DNA of 64,000 nt from Antarcticimicrobium luteum (GTDB taxonomy: Bacteria; Pseudomonadota; Alphaproteobacteria; Rhodobacterales; Rhodobacteraceae), in NCBI RefSeq assembly GCF_004358185.1, contig NZ_SMUV01000063.1, positions 1 to 64,000 on the forward strand, written 5' to 3'. Below the pieces are notes generated by a model. It worked only from the letters and a program-made list of their open reading frames with translations. It was not told the DNA's origin and made no database searches. Shown piece by piece: positions 8,002 through 16,133 of this stretch. Each line of letters starts with the position of its first letter. Position 1 is the first letter of the stretch. Position numbers and translations under genes: made by a program.

Positions 8002-9287
8002 TACCGACGACGATCCTGCTGTTGCTCGGCGCGCTGGCCCTGTCGGTCTCGGTCGCCGCCTCGCTCGGCATCCTCGCCTATGCCCTGATCTGGTTCTTCA
8101 CCGAGGTGCCGCTGGACCGGATGATCGGAGAGATCGCCTGGCAGTCGATGTCCTCCGACACGCTGGTGGCCATCCCGTTCTTCATCCTTCTGGGCGAGAT
8201 CCTGCTGCGCGCCGGCATTGCCGAGCGGATGTATGCCGCGCTGGTCGAGTGGCTGTCCTGGCTGCCGGGCGGCACCATGCACGCCAATATCGGCGCCTGC
8301 GCTCTGTTCGCGGCCTCCTCCGGGTCCAGCGTGGCGACGGCGGCGACCATCGGCACCGTCTCGGCCCCCGAGATCGAAAAGCACGGCTACAGCCCGCGTC
8401 TGTTCCTGGGCTCGCTCGCGGCGGGCGGCACACTGGGCATCCTGATCCCGCCCTCGGTGTCGCTGATCGTCTACGGCGCGCTCACCGAAACCTCGATCCC
8501 GCGGCTCTACATGGCCGGGATGCTGCCCGGCATCGTTCTGGCGGTGATGTTCATGGCGCTGATCGCCGGCGGCTGCCTGATCCGCCCCGAGGCGGGCGGC
8601 ACCCCGGTCAAGACCACATGGGGCCGGCGCATCCGGGCGGTGCCCGACCTGTTCCCGCCGCTGCTGATCTTCGCGCTGGTGGTGATCACGATCTATGTGG
8701 GCATCGCCACCCCGACCGAGGCCGCCGCCTTTGGCGTGGTCGGCGCGCTGGGCCTGGCGGCCACGCATCGCAGGCTGACCGTTGCGATGCTGGCCGAGGC
8801 GATCGAGGGCACCATGCGCACAACCGCCATGGTCACCGCGATCATCATGACCGCGCTGCTGCTGAATTTCGTGATGACCTTTCTCGGCATCTCGCGCCAG
8901 ATCGTCGACGTGGTGGTCGGCCTCGACCTCAGCCCGGCGGCGCTGATCATCGCGATCGTGCTTTTCTACCTGGTGCTCGGCTGTTTCATGGAAGGGTTCT
9001 CGATCCTTCTGGTGACGGTGCCGATCATCGTGCCGATCGTGGTGTCGCTGGGCTACGACCCGATCTGGTTCGGCGTGGTTCTGACGCTGCTTCTCGAGGC
9101 GGCGTTGATCACCCCGCCGATCGGCATGAACCTCTATGTCGTCCAGGGCGTGCGGCCGGGCGGCGAGCTCAGCGACGTGATCCTCGGCTCGATCCCCTTC
9201 GTCGTCGTCATCTTCCTGATGATCCTGATCCTTCTGGCTTTCCCGGACCTCGCTCTGTGGTTGCCGTCCCTTGCCTTTGATTCCTAG
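7998..9287 (+). CDS. TRAP transporter large permease, DctM family
   Basis: 429-residue inner-membrane protein that forms the transport channel of the TRAP importer, driven by an ion gradient. About 12 hydrophobic segments are visible. Family hallmarks include SSGSSVATAATIGTVSAPE near residue 108, GGTLGILIPPSVSLIVYG near 141, and PTEAAAFG near 237. Length is normal. The start ATG overlaps the DctQ stop (ATGA). The MaoC-like gene follows after 10 bases, so the enzyme genes downstream are probably in the same transcript. Confidence 0.94.
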   Translation: MIPTTILLLLGALALSVSVAASLGILAYALIWFFTEVPLDRMIGEIAWQSMSSDTLVAIPFFILLGEILLRAGIAERMYAALVEWLSWLPGGTMHANIGACALFAASSGSSVATAATIGTVSAPEIEKHGYSPRLFLGSLAAGGTLGILIPPSVSLIVYGALTETSIPRLYMAGMLPGIVLAVMFMALIAGGCLIRPEAGGTPVKTTWGRRIRAVPDLFPPLLIFALVVITIYVGIATPTEAAAFGVVGALGLAATHRRLTVAMLAEAIEGTMRTTAMVTAIIMTALLLNFVMTFLGISRQIVDVVVGLDLSPAALIIAIVLFYLVLGCFMEGFSILLVTVPIIVPIVVSLGYDPIWFGVVLTLLLEAALITPPIGMNLYVVQGVRPGGELSDVILGSIPFVVVIFLMILILLAFPDLALWLPSLAFDS

Positions 9288-9297
9288 GAGAACACCC

Positions 9298-9807
9298 GTG
9301 AGTATCGACCTTTCCGACCGCCAGTCCCTGCAACATCACATCGGCCAGCAGATTGGCGTGTCGAGCTGGCATCCGATCAGCCAGGCGGATATCGACACCT
9401 TTGGCCGTCTCACCCGCGACGAGGACGCCATGCATATGGACCCCGCGTGGGCTAGGCAGCACAGCCCGTTCGGCGTGACCATCGTCTACGGGTTCCAGAC
9501 CCTTTCCATGCTGACCGCGATGATCAACGAGATTCTCGACCGGGGATCGCAGGAGGCCTACAAGCTCAACTACGGGTTCGACCGGGTCCGGCTGATGGCG
9601 CCGGTCGCCGTCGATACGCCGATCCGCGGTGTCGCCAAGCTGAGCAAGATCGAAGACCGCGGCCCGGACCGCTTTCTAGTCACCATCGGAATGACCGTCG
9701 AGATCCAGGGGCAGGAGAAGCCGGCGGTGGTCGCCGACTGGCTGTTCATGGTCGTGAACGGCGCAGAGCAGGAGCGCCGGCCGCAGATGGCCGGCAGCTC
9801 GACATGA
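9298..9807 (+). CDS. MaoC-like hot-dog-fold enoyl-CoA hydratase
   Basis: 169-residue single hot-dog protein. The catalytic segment reads DEDAMHMDPAWA near residues 41-52, where Asp and His of the hydratase signature are retained, followed by SPFGVTIVYGF. Such proteins hydrate enoyl-CoA thioesters or bind them. The start is the GTG at 9298 with AGGAG 7 bases before it; an earlier in-frame ATG overlaps the permease gene and has no ribosome binding site. It overlaps the next gene by ATGA. With two acyl-CoA synthetases under the same putative operator, a CoA-dependent degradation of an imported acid is plausible. Confidence 0.87.
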   Translation: MSIDLSDRQSLQHHIGQQIGVSSWHPISQADIDTFGRLTRDEDAMHMDPAWARQHSPFGVTIVYGFQTLSMLTAMINEILDRGSQEAYKLNYGFDRVRLMAPVAVDTPIRGVAKLSKIEDRGPDRFLVTIGMTVEIQGQEKPAVVADWLFMVVNGAEQERRPQMAGSST

Positions 9808-10430
9808 GGACGCGGATCGGATTCCTGGCGTTTTCAGGGGTCGAGGAGCTCGACCTCGTCGGGCCATGGGAAATGGCCACGATGTGGCGCGACTATGCCG
9901 CCGGGCCCGAATGCCTGGTGGTCGCGCAGCAGAAGGGTCCGGTGCGCTGCGCCAAGGGGCTGGAGATCACCGCCGAGGAGGATTTCGAGAGCTGCCCGGC
10001 GCTGGATGCGCTGGTTGTGCCTGGCGGGTTCGCGGCCTTTGACGAGGCGCAGAACCAGACCCTTCTCGACTTCGTGCGTGCCGCCGCCGCCGGGGGGCGC
10101 AACGTGCTGTCGGTCTGTTCCGGCAGCTTCATCCTGCTTGCAGCCGGGCTGCTGGGCGGGCGGCGCGCCACCACGCACTGGAAGGTTCTGGGACAGTTGC
10201 GGCAGGCCGGCGTCGAGGTGGTCGAAGAGCGTTTCGTGCGTGACGGCAACATCTGGTCCAGCGGCGGGGTCTCTGCCGGCATCGACCTGATGCTGCATTT
10301 CATCGCCGAGACCGCCGGCGCCGAGGCCGCCGCCTCGGTTCAGCACAACGCGGAATATTACCCGGCGCGGCAGGTCTATGGCCGGGCGCATCAGGCGCCG
10401 GACATGCCCGCCTACATGAAGAGGTTGTGA
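9804..10430 (+). CDS. DJ-1/PfpI family protein, isonitrile-hydratase-like
   Basis: 208-residue class I glutamine-amidotransferase-like fold. The nucleophile elbow has Cys105 in SVCSGSF, then LLGGRRATTHWK, the arrangement of the isonitrile hydratase (InhA) and GATase1-type transcription-factor sensor domain. No AraC DNA-binding domain follows, so it is an enzyme-like stand-alone protein. Isonitrile hydratase turns isonitriles into N-substituted formamides. The next gene resembles a formamide hydrolase, so a two-step isonitrile to formamide to amine route is a possibility but unproven. Its start overlaps the MaoC gene. Confidence 0.8.
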   Translation: MRTRIGFLAFSGVEELDLVGPWEMATMWRDYAAGPECLVVAQQKGPVRCAKGLEITAEEDFESCPALDALVVPGGFAAFDEAQNQTLLDFVRAAAAGGRNVLSVCSGSFILLAAGLLGGRRATTHWKVLGQLRQAGVEVVEERFVRDGNIWSSGGVSAGIDLMLHFIAETAGAEAAASVQHNAEYYPARQVYGRAHQAPDMPAYMKRL

Positions 10431-10437
10431 GATCGCC

Positions 10438-12636
10438 ATGAGCAATACGCATTTCAAGGATGTCGTCGGCTATACCGACCCGATGTCGGTCCAGCCGGGC
10501 GAAACGCTGCACCTGAAGGCGTCCACCACCGCGGATCAGGTCCGGGTCGGCGTCCGCCATGTTGCGGCTGCCGGCTGGTCTGACGGGACCGGGCCGGACG
10601 TGACGCTGGAGGCTGTGGAGGGGTTCGAGGATCGCGTCCTTGCCGGGCGGCTTTTGCCGGTACCGCTGGGATCCTGGGCGCAGGCCCCTGTGCCCGAGGC
10701 GTTCCGCAGGGCCGAGGCGCGCGCCGTCGGTCTGTTGCTGATGCCCACGGCCAGGCGCCCGCGGCCGCAGGCGCTGGTCCAGTTCTGCGGCGTGGCGGGG
10801 CGGCCTCTGGGGGGACTCATGCTTGACGGCGAGGGTCATGTGGTCCTCGCCGATGCCTCCGGCGCGCCGCTGCTGCGCAGTGCCCGGCCGCTCGAACGGG
10901 GCAGGTGGGTGGCCATCGGCGCGGCGCTGGCCGCGGCCGGCGGCGGTCTCGAGCTGGCGGTTGCGCCGCTGTTCGGGGCGGCGGATGTGTCCCGCGCCGA
11001 TGGCGCGCTGGAGGGTTTGGAGACGGCCGAGACGCTGACGCTGGCCGCCGTGGTCGCGGCGGGCGTGCCGTCCCGGGTGGCAGATGCGCGCTTTGCCGAG
11101 CCGCTGCTCGCCACGGCTCCGGCCGGTGAGATCGCCACGGCGCTGGCCAGCGGGTCGCAGGGCTGGCGCCATCTGACCCGCGCCCATGGCGCCGGTGCGA
11201 TCCTGTCGCGCTGGGATTTCTCGCACGCGCCCGAAAGCGTCCGGGTCGCCGATGCCGGCCCCGCCCGCTGCGACGCCACGCTGTTCAACACCCCCTCGCG
11301 CGCGGTCACCGGCCCGTTCTGGGACGGCAGCGCCTTTGACTGGCGGCAGCGGCCCGGACACTACAACGCGGTGCATTTCCATGCCGACGACCTGTCCGAT
11401 TGCGGCTGGCCGGATGCCATTGCGCTGGAGATCCCGGACGATTGCCCCTCCGGCCTTTATGGGGCGGAGCTGAAGACCGACAAGGGCGTCGATGTGGTGC
11501 CCTTCGTGGTGCGGGCGCGGCCCGCCGAACGGGCGCCGATCGCCTTGCTGCTGCCCACCTTCACCTATCTGTCCTACGGCAACGCCCCGCCGGAGATGCG
11601 CGGGCCGGACCACGGCATCGCCTGCTATCGCGACGAGACGCCGGTCGACGGCCACCCGGGGTTTGGCCGTTCGCATTACGACCGCCACGACGACGGCGCG
11701 CCGGTGATGCTGTCCTCGCGGTTGCGGCCGGTGACCTCGATGCGCTTTGGCAGCCAGCCCTGGGGGATCGTCCCCGATACCTGGCTGCTGACCTGGCTGC
11801 GCCAGAACTTTGGTCAGATCGACGTGCTGACCGACGAGGATCTGCACCGCGACGGGCTGGATGCGCTGACCGGGCACCGGCTGGTGATCACCGGCAACCA
11901 CCCCGAATACTACTCGACCGGGATGCTGGATGCGCTCGACGCCTTTTGCGACGGGGGCGGGCGTTTGATGTATCTGGGCGGAAACGGTTTCTATTGGCGC
12001 GTCAGCGTGTCCGAGACCGTGCCCGGACAGATCGAGGTGCGCCGCACCGAGGACGGCACCCGCGCCTGGATCGCCGAGCCGGGCGAAGGGCATCACCAGA
12101 TGGACGGGCTCTATGGCGGGCTGTGGCGCCGGCTGGGGCGGCCGCCGAACCGGCTGGCCGGCGTCGGATTCGCCGCGCAGGGCTTTGATGCCAGCGGGTA
12201 TTTCCGGGTCTCGCCGGATGCGCGGTCCGGGCCGGGGGCCTTCGCGCTCGAAGGGATCGGCGACGAGTTTGGCCGCCATGGCTGGCTCGGCAACGGCGCC
12301 GCCGGGCAAGAGATCGACCGGGCCGATCCGCGGATCGCCCCCGATGCCGGGGTTCATGTTCTGGCCAGAAGCACCGGCCACCCGCCCTCGATGCTGCGCA
12401 CCAAGGAAGAGATGCTGTCCTACGTGCTGCCCTTCGACGATCCCAAGGCGCGCGCCGACGTGGCGATCCGCCTTGCCGGGGCGTCCGGCGCGGTCTTTTC
12501 GGTCGGCTCGATGGCCTGGGTCGGGGCGCTGCTGGATGGCGGCGCCAGCGACGGGCGAAACGACGTCGCGCGGATGACCGGGAACGTCATCCGGCGGTTC
12601 CTCGATCCGGCCCCGTTCCGGGCCGCCGAAACCTGA
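10438..12636 (+). CDS. N,N-dimethylformamidase large-subunit-like amide hydrolase
   Basis: 732-residue protein resembling the large (beta) subunit of N,N-dimethylformamidase, which cleaves DMF to dimethylamine and formate. The N-terminal half (about residues 20-340) looks like the lectin-like and beta domains. The C-terminal half carries the readable blocks PTFTYLSYGNAP (374-385), HYDRHDDG (413-420), GNHPEYY (486-492) and YLGGNGFYW. The characterised Paracoccus enzyme binds one iron through two Tyr and one Glu with a nearby His. Here His488-Pro-Glu490 fits that His-x-Glu pair, and Tyr377 or Tyr380 plus Tyr414 are candidate Tyr ligands (my placement, not an alignment). No small-subunit gene is seen in this operon. 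The substrate may be another N-substituted amide. Confidence 0.82.
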   Translation: MSNTHFKDVVGYTDPMSVQPGETLHLKASTTADQVRVGVRHVAAAGWSDGTGPDVTLEAVEGFEDRVLAGRLLPVPLGSWAQAPVPEAFRRAEARAVGLLLMPTARRPRPQALVQFCGVAGRPLGGLMLDGEGHVVLADASGAPLLRSARPLERGRWVAIGAALAAAGGGLELAVAPLFGAADVSRADGALEGLETAETLTLAAVVAAGVPSRVADARFAEPLLATAPAGEIATALASGSQGWRHLTRAHGAGAILSRWDFSHAPESVRVADAGPARCDATLFNTPSRAVTGPFWDGSAFDWRQRPGHYNAVHFHADDLSDCGWPDAIALEIPDDCPSGLYGAELKTDKGVDVVPFVVRARPAERAPIALLLPTFTYLSYGNAPPEMRGPDHGIACYRDETPVDGHPGFGRSHYDRHDDGAPVMLSSRLRPVTSMRFGSQPWGIVPDTWLLTWLRQNFGQIDVLTDEDLHRDGLDALTGHRLVITGNHPEYYSTGMLDALDAFCDGGGRLMYLGGNGFYWRVSVSETVPGQIEVRRTEDGTRAWIAEPGEGHHQMDGLYGGLWRRLGRPPNRLAGVGFAAQGFDASGYFRVSPDARSGPGAFALEGIGDEFGRHGWLGNGAAGQEIDRADPRIAPDAGVHVLARSTGHPPSMLRTKEEMLSYVLPFDDPKARADVAIRLAGASGAVFSVGSMAWVGALLDGGASDGRNDVARMTGNVIRRFLDPAPFRAAET

Positions 12637-12701
12637 AGTCCCAAGGCAACCAGCCGGTGGCCAGAACGGCTGCGGCGAACCCAACACAGGAGGTATGTAA
12701 T

Positions 12702-14252
12702 ATGCGATTGAGGACAGTGATCTGCGCGGTTTTCGCGGCGACCGTGGCGATGGCCGCGCCAATAAGTGCCCAGGAGAGGGGCGGCAGCCTGAAGGTCGCG
12801 TTGTTCCCCGAACCGCCGACGGTGGTGGCGGGGCTGTCCGGCCTGGGCTCGGCCAGCATCGTGTCGAGCAAGATCTACGAGGCGCTGGTCACCTATGACA
12901 CCGACCTGAACCCGCTGCCCTGGCTGGCGACCTCCTGGGAGACCTCCGAGGACGGGCTGGTCTGGACCTTCAACCTTGCCGAGGATGCCAAATGGCATGA
13001 CGGCACCCCCTTTACCGCCGCCGACGTGGTGACCTCCTATCAGGTCTTCTCGGTCGAGAACGACCGGCTGAAACTGATCTCGGCCAAGATCGACGGGGTC
13101 GAGGCGGTCACCGAGCATCAGGTGCGGTTCATCCTGAAGGAGAGCATCCCCTCGTTCATCTACATGATGAATTACGGCAACCTGCCGATCATTCCCGCGC
13201 ATCTCTACGCCGCCGGCAATTTCCGCGAGAACCCGGCCAACGCCACGCCGATCGGCACCGGCGCGTTCAAAGTCGCCGACTGGGAAAAGGGCAGCTACAT
13301 CCATCTGGTCCGGTTCGAGGACTACCGCGACGGCAGCCGGCCCTATCTCGACGACCTTTACTTCGTGACCATCCCCGATGCCCAGGGCGTCGCCGTCGCC
13401 TTTGAGGAAGGCAGCGTCGATGTCGCCTCGGCCTCGAACCTGGAAGGGTTCGACGTGGCGCGGCTGTCCGCGATGGACGGGGTGGAACGCACCAACCACG
13501 GCTGGGAAATGCTGGCGCCGCACGGCTTCATGTGGGTCAACACGCAAAAGGCCCCGCTCGACCGGGTCGAGCTGCGCCAGGCGCTGAACTATGCGCTCGA
13601 CAAGGATTTCATCCGCGACGTGGTGTTCAACGGGCTGGCGACCCCGCCGCGCGGCGCCTTCGACTCGCGCACCAAGTTCTTTGATGCCGGCGTCAACGCC
13701 TATGCGTTCGATCCGGAAAAGGCGCGCGATCTGGTCGCCGCCTCGGGCTACGACGGCGCGGTGCTGAAACTGTCGACCGCGCCCGTCGGCTCGGCCTGGG
13801 CGCGTCTGGCCGAATACGAGGTTCAGGCCTGGAAAGAGGTCGGCATCAATGTCGAGCTCGATAACAACGATGTCGGCGGCTACCTGAAAAAGCTGGCCGA
13901 GCGCAGCTATGATCTGGGCAACATCTATCTCTATCAATACGGCGATCCCTCGGTCGGTGTGACCCGCAACTTCTATTCGTTCAACGATGTGCCCGGCTCG
14001 CCCTGGAACAACGTCGGCCGCTATGTGAACCCCGAACTGGACGCGCTGCTGACGCAGGCGGACGCGGTGAATGATCCGGCCGAGCGTGCCGCGCTCTATG
14101 CAAAGGCGCAGCAGATCATCGCCGATGACGCGGTGCAGGTCTGGACCGCCGAGCTGCAGTTCCCGACGCTCTACCGGTCGCGGGTCAGGAACCTGGTCAC
14201 CACCGCATTGGGGCTGAGCGACAGCTTCGCCAACGTTTGGGTCGAGCAGTAA
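12702..14252 (+). CDS. ABC peptide/nickel-type solute-binding protein (SBP_bac_5)
   Basis: 516-residue extracytoplasmic receptor of the DppA/OppA family. A Sec signal peptide occupies about residues 1-23 (MRLRT, hydrophobic stretch, PISAQ). The family signature is seen in LATSWETSEDGLVWTFNL and KWHDGTPFTAADVV near residues 70-110, and VRFEDYRDG later. GGAGG lies 8 bases before the ATG at 12702. It begins a four-gene importer (binding protein, two permeases, fused ATPase) placed directly after the DMFase-like gene, so the ligand may be a peptide, opine or N-acyl amino compound. Confidence 0.92.
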   Translation: MRLRTVICAVFAATVAMAAPISAQERGGSLKVALFPEPPTVVAGLSGLGSASIVSSKIYEALVTYDTDLNPLPWLATSWETSEDGLVWTFNLAEDAKWHDGTPFTAADVVTSYQVFSVENDRLKLISAKIDGVEAVTEHQVRFILKESIPSFIYMMNYGNLPIIPAHLYAAGNFRENPANATPIGTGAFKVADWEKGSYIHLVRFEDYRDGSRPYLDDLYFVTIPDAQGVAVAFEEGSVDVASASNLEGFDVARLSAMDGVERTNHGWEMLAPHGFMWVNTQKAPLDRVELRQALNYALDKDFIRDVVFNGLATPPRGAFDSRTKFFDAGVNAYAFDPEKARDLVAASGYDGAVLKLSTAPVGSAWARLAEYEVQAWKEVGINVELDNNDVGGYLKKLAERSYDLGNIYLYQYGDPSVGVTRNFYSFNDVPGSPWNNVGRYVNPELDALLTQADAVNDPAERAALYAKAQQIIADDAVQVWTAELQFPTLYRSRVRNLVTTALGLSDSFANVWVEQ

Positions 14253-14262
14253 TCGAGGCCCT

Positions 14263-14292
14263 GGCGGGCCGGCGCGAACATGCCGGCCCGCC
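14263..14292 (+). other. Strong hairpin between ABC binding-protein and permease genes
   Basis: GGCGGGCCGGC pairs perfectly with GCCGGCCCGCC (11 bp) around an 8-base loop, 10 bases after the binding-protein stop. There is no T-tract. It probably stabilises the receptor mRNA and lowers permease expression, as known for malE-malF type intergenic hairpins. Confidence 0.6.
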
Positions 14293-14314
14293 CACCAACC
14301 CCGGAGAGAAATTG

Positions 14315-15283
14315 GTGTTGAAGACCGTCGTTTCCGAAACCGCCAAACGTCTGGTGGTGATCCTTTTCGTCGTGACCGGAGCCTTTCTTCTGGTGCGCGC
14401 CGCCCCCGGCGATCCGGCCGCCTTCATGGCCGGCGAAGCCGGCTCGGGCGATCCGGCCTTTATCGCGCATCTGCGGGCGCAGATGGGTCTGGACAGGCCG
14501 TTGCCGGTGCAGCTGGGCTATTACCTGCGCGATCTCGCGGCGCTGGATCTGGGGCAATCCTACCGCGAGGGGCGGCCGGTGTTCGACATGATCGCCGAAC
14601 GGCTGCCCAATACGCTGGCGCTGGCCGGTGCGGCCTTTCTCCTGGCCCTTGTGATGGGCACAGCCGCCGGATTCCTCGCCGCGATCCATCGCGGCCGCCT
14701 GATCGACCGGCTGATCTCGATCGGCTCGGTGCTGTTCTTTTCCTCGCCCTATTACTGGGTCGCGCTGATGGCGATCCTGCTGTTCTCGGGCAAGCTCGGC
14801 TGGTTTCCCTCTCATGGGACCCAGACCATCGGCGCCGGCTATACCGGGATGCGCGCGCTGGCCGATTATCTGCACCATCTGGTGCTGCCGGCAACCGCCT
14901 CGGCGCTGTTCTCGATGGCGATCTATGCCCGGCTGGTGCGCGCCTCGATGATCGAGACGGCCAACGCGCTGTTCGTCAAGGCGGCCCATGCCAGGGGGAT
15001 GGCGCCGGTGTGGATATGGCTGCGCCACGTTCTGCGCACGTCGCTGCTGCCGATCACGACGATGGCGGGCGTACAGGCCGGCCAGCTGGTGGCCGGCACC
15101 ATCCTGACCGAGACGGTCTTCGCCTGGCCCGGCATCGGGCGGCTGATGTACGAGGCGCTGGGCGCGCGCGATTACAACGTGGTGATCGGCGTTTTCCTTG
15201 TCACCTCGATGATCGTGATCCTGTCCAACCTTGTGGTCGATCTGCTCTACCGCTTCGTCGATCCGCGCACCCGCGCCGCCTGA
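14315..15283 (+). CDS. ABC transporter permease, DppB family
   Basis: 322-residue inner-membrane subunit. Six hydrophobic segments are visible, the first right at the N-terminus (LVVILFVVTGAFLLV), followed by the DppB periplasmic segment AAPGDPAAFM. The EAA loop is recognisable around KAAHARGMAPVWIWLRHVLR and the end DLLYRFVDPRTR is characteristic. I start at the GTG at 14315 because GGAGAG lies 6 bases upstream; the longer frame extends through the intercistronic hairpin. It is followed 10 bases later by the DppC-type gene. Confidence 0.9.
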   Translation: MLKTVVSETAKRLVVILFVVTGAFLLVRAAPGDPAAFMAGEAGSGDPAFIAHLRAQMGLDRPLPVQLGYYLRDLAALDLGQSYREGRPVFDMIAERLPNTLALAGAAFLLALVMGTAAGFLAAIHRGRLIDRLISIGSVLFFSSPYYWVALMAILLFSGKLGWFPSHGTQTIGAGYTGMRALADYLHHLVLPATASALFSMAIYARLVRASMIETANALFVKAAHARGMAPVWIWLRHVLRTSLLPITTMAGVQAGQLVAGTILTETVFAWPGIGRLMYEALGARDYNVVIGVFLVTSMIVILSNLVVDLLYRFVDPRTRAA

Positions 15284-15293
15284 GGAACCCGCC

Positions 15294-16133
15294 ATGCCGA
15301 TCTGGAAATCCCTGTTGTCGCGGCCTGACGCGATCCTCGCCCTGATCCTGCTGGGGGCGGTTGTCCTCGCCGGCGTGCTGGCGCCGCTGATCTTTCCGGG
15401 CGGGCCGTGGCGGATGGTGGCCCGCCCGTTCATCGCGCCCTTTACCGATATGGGCCATCCGCTGGGCACCGATGCGCTGGGGCGCGATCTGGCGGTCGCG
15501 CTGATCTACGGCGCGCGCACCTCGCTGGAGATCGGCTTGGTCTCGACCTGCGCGGCGGTCCTGTTCGGCACCGCCATCGGCGGTATCGCCGGGTTTTTCG
15601 GCGGCCGCGTCGACAGCCTGCTGATGCGCAGCACCGAGATGTTCCAGACCGTCCCCAGCTTTGCGCTGGCGATCCTGCTGGTGGCGATCTATTCGCCCTC
15701 GCTGCTGTCCATCATGGCGGCGATCGCGGTGGTCAGCTGGCCGCCGGTCGCCCGGCTGGCGCGGGCCGAGTTCCTGTCGATGCGTCGGCGCGAATTCGTG
15801 CAGGCGGCGCTGTTGTCAGGGCAGTCGAACCTGCGCGTGGCCTGGTCGCAGATCCTGCCCAACGTGCTGTCACCGCTGATCGTGATGGCGGCGCTGATGA
15901 TCTCGATGGCGATCCTGTTCGAAAGCGCGCTGTCCTTCGTCGGCCTCGGCGATCCGCAGGTGGTCAGCTGGGGCTATCTGATCAGCGCCGGGCGCGGGGT
16001 GATGGCGCGCAGCTGGTGGCTGACCTTTCTTCCGGGTTTCTCGATCATGCTCACCATCGTGTCGATCAGCATTCTGGGTGATGCGATCGGCGACAGCCAG
16101 GATCCCCATTTCGAGCGCAAGGAGACCGAATGA
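15294..16133 (+). CDS. ABC transporter permease, DppC family
   Basis: 279-residue partner permease. It has an N-terminal hydrophobic helix (AILALILLGAVVLAGVLAPLI), then the family motif GHPLGTDALGRDLAVALIYGARTSLEIG. The EAA loop is seen at AEFLSMRRREFVQAALLSGQSNLRVAWSQILPN (motif length truncated in family terms only by my reading). The ATG at 15294 follows GAGGAA with an 8-base gap. Its TGA overlaps the ATG of the fused ATPase gene. It forms the translocation pore together with the DppB homologue. Confidence 0.9.
   Translation: MPIWKSLLSRPDAILALILLGAVVLAGVLAPLIFPGGPWRMVARPFIAPFTDMGHPLGTDALGRDLAVALIYGARTSLEIGLVSTCAAVLFGTAIGGIAGFFGGRVDSLLMRSTEMFQTVPSFALAILLVAIYSPSLLSIMAAIAVVSWPPVARLARAEFLSMRRREFVQAALLSGQSNLRVAWSQILPNVLSPLIVMAALMISMAILFESALSFVGLGDPQVVSWGYLISAGRGVMARSWWLTFLPGFSIMLTIVSISILGDAIGDSQDPHFERKETE

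Noticed and set aside
7742-9280. Plus-strand frame of about 510 codons overlapping the TRAP DctM gene
   Set aside because: The DctM frame has clear family motifs and an ATGA start; the other frame is an Arg/His/Asp-rich shadow.
10300-12762. About 820-codon antisense frame opposite the DMFase-like gene
   Set aside because: Low-complexity Arg/Gly/Pro/His-rich product without motifs, no ribosome binding site, fully covered by the plus-strand gene.
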